Source: JAJDOD01 sp039024895 | GTDB taxonomy: Bacteria > Pseudomonadota > Alphaproteobacteria > Rhodobacterales > Rhodobacteraceae | Assembly: GCA_039024895.1 (NCBI GenBank) | Contig: JBCCPJ010000013.1 | Location: 28,804-92,803, forward strand | DNA: 64,000 nucleotides | Direction: 5' to 3' | In this document: one piece after another, positions 54,701-61,207 of the stretch | Layout: every line of letters starts with the position of its first letter | Position numbering within the stretch: position 1 is the stretch's first letter | Notes under the pieces: generated by a model | Seen by the model: the letters and a program-made list of their open reading frames with translations, nothing else | The model's database searches: none | What the model was told of the DNA's origin: nothing | Made by a program: the position numbers and the translations under genes

Positions 54701-55242
54701 AAAAGGCGGAGCGCGAGGGCGGGGCGGTTGCGCGGGTCGGTGTTATCGTGTCTGCGCTTCAGGAGCGCAAATCCGGTCGGGGCACGCGGTTTTTTCGTAT
54801 GAACATTTCGGACCCCACGGGTCAGGTCAGCGGTATGGCGCTGTTTCCGGAGGATTTTGAAACGGTCCGGAGGGTTTTCGATCAAACGCATCAGGTGATC
54901 ATGACCCTGGAGGCGCGGTTCAATGAGGGGCAATTCGATCCGATTGCCCGGTCGGTTGCGCCAATCGATACGGTGGTTGCTGCGGGCGTATCGGCGGGGT
55001 TGAATGTGATGGTCGACGCGGCGGAAGCGGGGCCGATGGTCCATTCGGTACTTGACCGCTTCAAGGAGGACGGCGCGGTCAAAGCCAAGGGTCCCGTCAC
55101 AATCACGGTGTTATCCGTGCCCTTGTCCGGCGCCTTGCAGGACGTTCCGATTGAACTCGGGGATGGGTGGCCAGTATCGCCGCAGATCAAAGGAGCCCTG
55201 AAATCACTGCCCGGGGTCGTTGCGGTGGAAGAGCTTGTCTAA
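51781..55242 (+). CDS. dnaE: DNA polymerase III alpha subunit DnaE
   Basis: The protein has 1153 residues from ATG 51781 (a GTG lies two codons upstream; neither has a ribosome site). It carries a PHP domain (FIHLRVHTEYSLLEGAV), polymerase palm with catalytic Asp residues in PDFDIDFCMDRR, fingers block GPGRGSGAGSLVAYAL, helix-hairpin-helix and an OB fold (VGVIVSALQERKSGRGTRFF). It is the replicative polymerase of the DnaE1 type, judged by length and the OB domain. A near-copy of the pqiA palindrome (CTGATATATTAG) lies 16 bases after the stop. Confidence 0.97.
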   Translation: MATPKFIHLRVHTEYSLLEGAVRLKSLPGTCAKLDMPAVAVTDTNNMFAALEFSVSSMDAGVQPIVGCQIDLEYQPTELGGRPVPPAPIVLLAQSRAGYEGLMKLNSALYLRETDLPNVTLADLAAHGDGLICLTGGADGPIGRLLQNNARDKAGVLLRKLAEIFDRRLYVELQRHPGEGGALPQAEAATEPAFVEMAYAMGLPLVATNDVYFPAPDMYEAHDALICIADGAYVDQQGPRRKLTQQHYLKSPAEMEVLFKDLPEAIENTVEIARRCAFVVTRHDPILPKFAEDEIEELRRQAQEGLEARLAVIEPAAPREDYDARLEFELGIIEGMGFPGYFLIVADFIKWAKDQDIPVGPGRGSGAGSLVAYALTITDLDPLRYSLLFERFLNPERVSMPDFDIDFCMDRREEVIRYVQERYGADKVGQIITFGALLSKAAVRDVGRVLQMPYGQVDRLSKLIPVEGVKPVSIEKALADEPRLREEAKAEEVVERLLTYGQQVEGLLRNASTHAAGVVIGDRPLDALVPLYRDPRSEMPATQFNMKWVEQAGLVKFDFLGLKTLTVIQNALNLLKERGIDIDIGAIPLDDPASYELYAKARTVAVFQVESSGMMDALRRMKPTCIEDIVALVALYRPGPMENIPQYCDVKNGRAEREKLHPLIDHILDETQGIIVYQEQVMQIAQEMAGYSLGGADLLRRAMGKKIQAAMDAERPKFMEGAKKNGVDKAKATEVWNLLDKFANYGFNKSHAAAYAVVSYQTAWLKANYPVEFMAGVMNCDLHLTDKLSVYAEEVRRGLDIEIVPPCVNRSEPTFSVRDGKLVYALGALKNVGVEAMRLVREARGDKPFVTVFDFARRVDLKRVGKRPLEMLARAGAFDELDANRRRVFASLDALTAYSAAIFEQRGSNQVSLFGDAGDDLPEPRLSPVDDWLPNERLAEEEIAIGFYLSGHPLDDYAAAFKRKNMPTLVELQEKAEREGGAVARVGVIVSALQERKSGRGTRFFRMNISDPTGQVSGMALFPEDFETVRRVFDQTHQVIMTLEARFNEGQFDPIARSVAPIDTVVAAGVSAGLNVMVDAAEAGPMVHSVLDRFKEDGAVKAKGPVTITVLSVPLSGALQDVPIELGDGWPVSPQIKGALKSLPGVVAVEELV

Positions 55243-55265
55243 GAGCTTGATCGAAAGCTGATATA

Positions 55266-55772
55266 TTAGTTTTTGGTCGTGAAGTGACCCATAACGCCGC
55301 CTGAGAACACCAGTGGATTTGCAGGCGTGGTCGCGGCGCCAAGCACTCGACCGATCACTATCGTATGGTCACCTGCATCATGGGCAGCGAAACGTTCGCA
55401 CTCAAAATGCGCAAGACAGCCTGTAATAAGTGGCACGCCATCTATGGTGCGATCGTGGGGCAAGCCCCCAAAGTCGAGCCCGTCCTTGGTAAACCTGCGG
55501 CAAACCTCCTCTTGGTCCGAGCTGAGGACGTGGATGACGAAACGCTCAGCTTCAACGAATGCAGCATGGCGCGAAGAAGATTTGGCAGGTGACCAGAGCA
55601 CAAGCGGCGGGTCGAGCGAGACACTTGCAAAACTATTCGCGGTAATACCGAGCGGACCCCGCTCCGACTGGCACGTCACCACGGTCACGCCAGTTGCGAA
55701 CCGACTTAGCGCGGTCCGGAAATCCTTCAGAGTGTCGGGTCCGGGAACAAAACGGTTCATCATGTTCATCAC
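55266..55772 (-). CDS. Flavin reductase-like protein (HpaC/FMN-binding split-barrel)
   Basis: The protein has 168 residues. Family blocks are RFATGVTVVTCQSERGPLG, ITANSFASVSLDPPLVLW and the GD-H end (DAGDHTIVIGRVLGA). Such reductases use NAD(P)H to supply FMNH2 or FADH2 to flavin-dependent monooxygenases. It is last in the operon with the LLM monooxygenase, and is the expected reductase partner. Its ATG overlaps the aldo/keto reductase stop by four bases. Confidence 0.9.
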   Translation of the reverse strand: MMNMMNRFVPGPDTLKDFRTALSRFATGVTVVTCQSERGPLGITANSFASVSLDPPLVLWSPAKSSSRHAAFVEAERFVIHVLSSDQEEVCRRFTKDGLDFGGLPHDRTIDGVPLITGCLAHFECERFAAHDAGDHTIVIGRVLGAATTPANPLVFSGGVMGHFTTKN

Positions 55773-56656
55773 GCAACCTCGCGCCCGAGCGCTGCCGTGT
55801 AAAGCTCGAACCAGGTTTCGCGGTCCATCTCGACCTTCAACGCGTCGCCAAAAGTCGCAATGCGATCAAGCCGGTTGGTCCCCATCACCGGCAAAATGCC
55901 CACGGGATGTGCCAGAAGCCAGGCAACGGCCACGGATGCTTCATCAACATCATTCTGCATGGCCACTTTGGAAACGGTCGCGCGCGGCTCACCGTCTTTG
56001 AACAAACTGCCACCGCCAAGGGGGGACCAAGCCATAGGTTTCACCCCGCGCTCTTGCAAGAAAGCGATATCGCCATTGGTAAAGGCGTCATGCGCCTGAA
56101 GGCTCAATTCGATTTGATTGGTCGCAAGCGGCGTTTTCATGGCTGATTGCAGCAACGTCCAATCCCAAGGCCGGAAGTTTGAGACACCAACCGCGCGCAC
56201 CTTGCCGGAGGCGACCGCGCCGTCGAGCGCTCGTCCTGTCTCTTCGTGGTCCATCAAGGGGTCAGGTCGGTGGAGCAGCAGCAAATCGATGTGCTCAATC
56301 GCCATTTAAGCAAGTGATTTATCAATCGACTTGGCAATATGGGCCGCTGACGTATCGTAATATTTCACCCGCGCATCGGCATACCGTCCAGCGGGCGCGA
56401 CGATGTCGCATTTCGTGATGATCTCAAGCCGATCTCGCAGGCCCGGACTATCCTTGAAACACGCACCCAGCAATCCTTCGGCGGTATAGTCGCCGTAAAT
56501 GTCCGCTTGATCGATGGTGGTGATGTCTTGTTCAAGACATGCCTCGAGCTTCGCGCGAATATGTCCGGGCGACGTGTTGGCATCGTCGCCGATGCGCCAC
56601 ATGCCGTAGACGATGCGGCTCAAATCAACTCCGCCGGGGAGGGTGACGCGGTCCAT
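55769..56656 (-). pseudogene. Aldo/keto reductase (YdhF-like) interrupted by an in-frame stop
   Basis: The reading frame from ATG 56656 (AGGAGA upstream) is continuous with the family over 295 codons except for TAA at 56306-56308, inside the strand-helix turn before the catalytic His block. On the - strand it reads AAA TCA CTT GCT TAA ATG GCG ATT. The first part has the Asp and Tyr of DQADIYGDY and the Lys of ITKCDI; the second part has the His of LLLLHRPDP. It aligns with E. coli YdhF where the stop falls on Asn. A single base change could give Lys. This may be a nonsense mutation, a sequencing error or two half-proteins by reinitiation at the adjacent ATG. Confidence 0.85.
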
Positions 56657-57813
56657 TACACTCTTTCTCCTGACCCGAGGGGGGTGTTTGGTGTGCGCTC
56701 CGGCACGCGCCCATAGACATGGGGCAAGGAGCAGGTTTTCAAGTGGGGGAGAACTTTTCCGCCAAAGTGCTTGCATTCATCGATATGCGGATAGCCCGAG
56801 AAAATGAAGGCGCGAATTCCCATCTTCTGATATTCCTCGATTTGGCTCATCACCTGATCGGTCGACCCGACCAACGCCGCACCGCAACCGGAACGCGCCC
56901 GTCCGATACCCGTCCACAGGTTTGGTTCCACATAGCCGAACTGATCCGCGAGTTCCCGCGCCCGCGCCTGATGGCTGACCCCGAGCGACGTGCTGTCATG
57001 GGCGCGGTCCCGGATCAATTTGCCGTATTCGTCGTCGAGCTTTGAGACGATGTAATCGGCATAGTCGCGCGCCTCCGCCTCCGTATCGCGGACAATCATA
57101 TGAACGCGAAGCCCGTAATCCAGGGTTCGGTCGTAATTCTCGGCCACCGCGTGCACGGCTTTCATGCGTTCGGCCAATTGATCTTTTGGCTCGGGCCACA
57201 TGAGATACACGTCGCAATGCTGGCCGCAAAGATCGAGCGCCGGCGGGGAATAGCCCCCGAAATACAATAGCGGCCCACCGTTTTGCTGATATGGTCGGGC
57301 GGGGTTGGTGGTCACCGCTTCGAAATTATACACCTCGCCGTGGTAGGTGATCTCTTCTTGCGTCCAAGCCTGCTTCAGGATTTCGACTACTTCGCGCGAT
57401 CGCTGATATCTGAAATTGCTCTTGGCTTTTTCTCCTGGAAAATCGGAAGAGATGATGTTCACCGTCAAACGACCTTCCAGCATGTGATCGAGCGTCGCCA
57501 AAGTGCGTGCCAGCATGATCGGCTGCATTTCCCCGCAGCGAACGGCGGCGAGCATGTTGATTTTCGATGTCAGCGGCGCCATGCCCGCCACAAAGCTCAG
57601 CGTGTCTTGCCCAACCTGATAGGAGGACGGGCAAAGGATGTTTCGGAACCCTTGGGTTTCGGCTTCCAGAAGAATGTCCCGGCAATGGGCGAAGCTGGAA
57701 CGGAGGTCGCCATCCGGCACGCCCAGAAACTGGTAATCATCTGAACATAAGGCGGAAAACCAGCTGATCTCGGCAGCATCAAGCTCTGGCGATGTGATAG
57801 GGACAACGGTCAT
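56656..57813 (-). CDS. LLM-class flavin-dependent monooxygenase (SsuD-like)
   Basis: The protein has 385 residues. It is a bacterial luciferase-like TIM barrel: AAVRCGEMQPIMLARTLATL and GRLTVNIISSDFPGEKAKSN are the SsuD-type substrate and flavin blocks. It uses FMNH2 supplied by a reductase to oxidise a small substrate, such as a sulfonate, or N-heterocycle ring as in TgnA. The stop (TAA) overlaps the next ATG by one base. It is first in a three-gene unit with the aldo/keto reductase and flavin reductase, divergent from gntR. Substrate unknown. Confidence 0.9.
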   Translation of the reverse strand: MTVVPITSPELDAAEISWFSALCSDDYQFLGVPDGDLRSSFAHCRDILLEAETQGFRNILCPSSYQVGQDTLSFVAGMAPLTSKINMLAAVRCGEMQPIMLARTLATLDHMLEGRLTVNIISSDFPGEKAKSNFRYQRSREVVEILKQAWTQEEITYHGEVYNFEAVTTNPARPYQQNGGPLLYFGGYSPPALDLCGQHCDVYLMWPEPKDQLAERMKAVHAVAENYDRTLDYGLRVHMIVRDTEAEARDYADYIVSKLDDEYGKLIRDRAHDSTSLGVSHQARARELADQFGYVEPNLWTGIGRARSGCGAALVGSTDQVMSQIEEYQKMGIRAFIFSGYPHIDECKHFGGKVLPHLKTCSLPHVYGRVPERTPNTPLGSGERV

Positions 57814-57842
57814 GGAACACCCAGGGGTTGGGATCGCTTTTT

Positions 57843-57886
57843 TGCTTGCATAGCAGCGGATTTCGGATGCATCAATAGTAGATCAA
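57843..57886. promoter_or_regulatory. Candidate operator region between LLM operon and gntR
   Basis: A dyad TGCT-N5-AGCA (57843-57855) and a direct repeat ATCAA-N6-ATCAA (57871-57886, 11-bp period) lie in the 92-base divergent gap. Either could be the binding site of the GntR regulator. GntR/HutC sites are normally inverted repeats, so the first is the better fit. Confidence 0.25.
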
Positions 57887-57905
57887 TTCGGGAGGTCAGC
57901 CTGCC

Positions 57906-58607
57906 ATGGCTGCTGAAGCCTATGCGCTTCCAAAATATGTCCAGGCGTCTGAGACGCTGATCCGTGATATATCAGCGGGTCGGTTGCGCGACGGCGAACG
58001 AATGGCCCCGGAACGCGAAATGGCAGCGAGTATGGGGATCGCCGTTGGAACGCTGCGGAAGGCCTTGCAGGAATTGGAAGAGCGCGGGCTGGTAGAGCGC
58101 ATTCAGGGGTCGGGCAATTATGTGCGACACCGCCCTGAAGCCTCTGGTCTGTATGCCTTTTTCCGGCTGGAACGGCTGGATGGGGGCGGCCTGCCTACTG
58201 CTGATTTGCTTGACGCTAAGCGGCTAGAAAAACCAGCCGACTTACCTGAGTTCGGGCGCTCGGCCCATGCGTTTTGCATCCAACGGTTGCGCAGGCTGTC
58301 CGCGCAGCCCGTTGCCCTGGAGGAAATCTGGTTGGACGGCGTTTGGGCGGATGAGAACGCGCTCTCTCACCTCAGCGAGTCGCTCTATCTCTTCTATCGA
58401 CGGCACTTGAACCTCTGGATCACCAGCGCCGAAGACCGGATCGGCGTCGCGGAGGTGCCGGCCTGGGGCCGTAGTCTTGACGTGTTTACCAGCGATGTTG
58501 CCGGGTATGTCGAGCGATGGAGCCGGACAGATGCCAATGAAATCGCGGAATATTCCCGCACATGGTTCAACACTGATCGGGCACGTTACGTGTCGAGGAT
58601 GACATGA
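57906..58607 (+). CDS. GntR family transcriptional regulator (HutC subfamily)
   Basis: The protein has 233 residues; GGGAGG lies 10 bases before the ATG. The N-terminal winged helix is typical of GntR (GERMAPEREMAASMGIAVGT, then LRKALQELEERGLVERI). The C-terminal UTRA effector domain (about 85-230) includes FCIQRLRRLSAQPVALEE. HutC-type regulators repress catabolic operons until a pathway compound binds. Placed between the two catabolic units, it probably controls both. The palindrome TGATATATCA occurs in its own codons (57965-57974). Confidence 0.92.
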   Translation: MAAEAYALPKYVQASETLIRDISAGRLRDGERMAPEREMAASMGIAVGTLRKALQELEERGLVERIQGSGNYVRHRPEASGLYAFFRLERLDGGGLPTADLLDAKRLEKPADLPEFGRSAHAFCIQRLRRLSAQPVALEEIWLDGVWADENALSHLSESLYLFYRRHLNLWITSAEDRIGVAEVPAWGRSLDVFTSDVAGYVERWSRTDANEIAEYSRTWFNTDRARYVSRMT

Positions 58608-58621
58608 GGAAGGTAAGTTAA

Positions 58622-59746
58622 GTGGTCAATTACGGAATTATCGGCTGCGGCATGATGGGCCAAGAGCATTTGCGGAACATCGCCCTTCTGCCGGAGGCGC
58701 GGGTGGCTGCCATTTTCGAGCCGAACCGCATTATGGCAGATACCGCCAAGTCCATCGCGCCGAATGCGCAGCTTTGCGCGTCCCTGGAAGAGCTGCTGGC
58801 AATTGAAGCGCTGGACTGCTTGCTCATCGCCTCGCCCAATCATTTGCATGTGGCGCAATTCAGCCAGATTGCCGCGAGCCGTCACCTGCCGCTCTTAATT
58901 GAGAAGCCGCTATTCACCCGCCGCGAAGACATCGACAAACTCGCGGAACTGGACGCGAATTATATGGCCCCGATCTGGGTTGGCATGGAGTATCGTTACA
59001 TGCCGCCGATCCAGACGTTTATTGACCAGTTAGATGTGGTAACAGGCGGGCCGACGATGCTCACGATCCGCGAACATCGCTTCCCCTTCCTCGAAAAGGT
59101 TGGCGACTGGAACCGGTTCAACCGCAACACCGGGGGCACGTTGGTCGAAAAGTGCTGCCATTTTTTCGATCTAATGCGTTTTATCCTCAAGGATGAGCCG
59201 GTCCGCGTGATGGCAAGCGCCGGGCAGGATGTGAACCATCTGAACGAAGCCTATGACGGCGAGGTGCCCGATATCTGGGATGGGGCATTTGTTATCGTCG
59301 ACTTCGCGCGCGGGTCCCGGGCGATGCTGGAACTTTGCATGTATGCCGAGGGGTCAATCTTTCAGGAGGAAATCACCTGCGTCGGGCCTACGGGCAAGAT
59401 TGAAGTGAAAGTCCCGGGGCCGGGCCGGTTCTGGCCCACCCATCTTGGCACACCGCCCGTCGCACAGGTCATCGCTTCGCCCCGCAAGCCGAAAGGCCCG
59501 CAACTAGTAGAAATCCCCGTCGATCCGACCATTCAAGACGCAGGCGATCACAATGGTTCGACCTTTTATCAGCACGCACGCTTTCTAGAAGTGGTCAAAG
59601 GGCACGGGATGCCGGAGGTTACGTTGCGCGACGGCGCGCGCGCGGTCGAGATGGGGCTGGCAGCACAGGAAGCGGCGCAAAGTGGACAATCCGTGCCCAT
59701 TCCAGCAGACCCTTGGTTGGCGCAGCAAAGACATCTGACAGCCTAA
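58622..59746 (+). CDS. Gfo/Idh/MocA family oxidoreductase
   Basis: The protein has 374 residues, GTG start 14 bases after gntR, with GAGGAAGG before it. An N-terminal Rossmann fold (YGIIGCGMMGQEHLRNIALL) binds NAD(P); the EKPLFT block carries the conserved Lys. The C-terminal domain has the usual beta-sheet and a GGTLVEKCCHFFDLMRF stretch with the His of the active site. It oxidises or reduces a polyol-like or amine-linked substrate. Cotranscribed with gntR and the Rieske gene. Confidence 0.88.
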   Translation: MVNYGIIGCGMMGQEHLRNIALLPEARVAAIFEPNRIMADTAKSIAPNAQLCASLEELLAIEALDCLLIASPNHLHVAQFSQIAASRHLPLLIEKPLFTRREDIDKLAELDANYMAPIWVGMEYRYMPPIQTFIDQLDVVTGGPTMLTIREHRFPFLEKVGDWNRFNRNTGGTLVEKCCHFFDLMRFILKDEPVRVMASAGQDVNHLNEAYDGEVPDIWDGAFVIVDFARGSRAMLELCMYAEGSIFQEEITCVGPTGKIEVKVPGPGRFWPTHLGTPPVAQVIASPRKPKGPQLVEIPVDPTIQDAGDHNGSTFYQHARFLEVVKGHGMPEVTLRDGARAVEMGLAAQEAAQSGQSVPIPADPWLAQQRHLTA

Positions 59747-59868
59747 GAGGACGCAGACCGCACGACGTGTCCCGCCAGAGATCAGCGTCGGAATTCGCCT
59801 CAACCAAGTCGTGAAATGGCGCGATGCACCGCCCTGCCAGACGCAGCATATTGGCCAGGAGGAAGGTC

Positions 59869-60996
59869 ATGCCCACCGATCTCAGCCAGGTCTTAAATCC
59901 GATTGAAACCGCGAACGGACTGCCCAACGCGCATTATACATCCGAGGAAATGTTCGACGCCGAACGCGACCCGCTCTGGTTTCAAAGTTGGGCAGGGGTC
60001 TGCGTCGAGGCGGAGGTGCCAGGGCGCGGTGACGCCAAACCGCTCGATTTTCTCGGTGTTCCGCTTTTTGTGATGCGCGGCAAGGACGGACAGGTGCGCG
60101 TTTTCCAAAATGTATGCCGCCACCGGGGCATGATCCTAGTCGCTGAGCCTAGGAAGATCGAAGGCGCCATCCGCTGTCCCTATCACTCCTGGTGCTACAG
60201 CCATCAAGGTAAGCTTGTCGCCACCCCCCATGTGGGCGGCCCCGGCCACAACACCCATGATGGCATAGACCGCGCGACGCTCGGGTTGATCGAAGTGCGC
60301 AGCCACATTTGGATGGGAGTCGTCTTCATTAACCTTTCGGGGGACGCACCGGACTTCCGCAACGTCCACGCCAAATTGATCGACCGTTGGGCCGAGTTTG
60401 ATGTGCCGCTCCATGCCAACACCGAAGACAGCAGCTTCACGCTCACCTGCAACACCAACTGGAAGCTTGCGGTGGAGAACTACTGCGAAAGTTATCACCT
60501 GCCGTGGGTACATCCCGGTCTGAACAGCTATTCGCGGCTCGAAGATCACTACCATATCGACGAACCCGGCGCATTCTCCGGTCAGGGCACCGAAGTTTAC
60601 CGACAAATTGCCCTTGAGGATGGCACAACCTTCCCGGATTTCGCAGGGCTGTCGGTTAAGTGGAACGAGGCGGGGGAGTACATCACCGTGACCCCCAATG
60701 TCATGCTCGGTGTTCAGCGGGATCATACATTCGCCATCGTCCTGGAGCCACAAGGCCCCACGCGCACCGTCGAGCATATCCACCTGTTCTATGCGTCTGA
60801 CGACACGCCCGCCGCGCTCCGCGAAAAGAACGCGGTGCTTTGGGAAACGGTGTTTCGCGAAGATATCGGCGTTGTCGAAGGGATGCAGCGTGGACGAAAC
60901 GCACCGGGCTTCGATGGCGGTCGCTTCTCGCCCGCCATGGACGGCCCAACGCATTCCTTCCACCAATGGGTTGCCCGACGTATGGGCGGGCGATGA
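59869..60996 (+). CDS. Rieske non-heme iron oxygenase, alpha subunit (GbcA/Stc2-like)
   Basis: The protein has 375 residues from ATG 59869 (AGGAGGAAGG directly upstream). The Rieske [2Fe-2S] centre is CRHRG and CPYHSW (CxH...CxxH). The catalytic iron block includes ENYCESYHLPWVHPGL with two His. Length and layout match single-component alpha oxygenases that demethylate quaternary amines (glycine betaine, stachydrine, carnitine). No matching ferredoxin reductase (GbcB-type) lies in the window, so electron supply is encoded elsewhere. Upstream 122 bases hold no gene. Confidence 0.9.
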   Translation: MPTDLSQVLNPIETANGLPNAHYTSEEMFDAERDPLWFQSWAGVCVEAEVPGRGDAKPLDFLGVPLFVMRGKDGQVRVFQNVCRHRGMILVAEPRKIEGAIRCPYHSWCYSHQGKLVATPHVGGPGHNTHDGIDRATLGLIEVRSHIWMGVVFINLSGDAPDFRNVHAKLIDRWAEFDVPLHANTEDSSFTLTCNTNWKLAVENYCESYHLPWVHPGLNSYSRLEDHYHIDEPGAFSGQGTEVYRQIALEDGTTFPDFAGLSVKWNEAGEYITVTPNVMLGVQRDHTFAIVLEPQGPTRTVEHIHLFYASDDTPAALREKNAVLWETVFREDIGVVEGMQRGRNAPGFDGGRFSPAMDGPTHSFHQWVARRMGGR

Positions 60997-61202
60997 GTGA
61001 TGCCGTTTCGGTGGCGCTGGCACTCGGTGATATTGAACGCGTTGTCAGCCTCTACGAAAAGGCGGCTGCGATGAAAGAAGAGGCAGGCGATATCGATGCA
61101 GCCTGCTTTTTGCTCACCCATGCTTGGATACACGCATTAGAGGCAGGCGACGGCCGTGCCGAGGACATACGCGGTCAATTGATCGCATACGGACGGGAGT
61201 GA
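60993..61202 (+). CDS. Small coupled protein of unknown function, 69 residues
   Basis: ATG overlaps the Rieske stop by four bases and the next gene starts 5 bases after its stop, so translation is coupled on both sides. The product is helical and acidic (DAVSVALALGDIERVVSLYE; EEAGDIDAACFLLTHAWIHA), with no signal or metal motif, and its A/G/D-rich helices resemble TPR-like hairpins. It may be an accessory or chaperone-like subunit of the Rieske enzyme or of the downstream dehydrogenase. No family recognised. Confidence 0.7.
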   Translation: MSDAVSVALALGDIERVVSLYEKAAAMKEEAGDIDAACFLLTHAWIHALEAGDGRAEDIRGQLIAYGRE

Positions 61203-61207
61203 ACAGG

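Noticed and set aside
60136..61023. 295-codon - strand frame opposite the Rieske oxygenase
   Set aside because: Shadow of the Rieske gene; composition is the mirror of the real frame.
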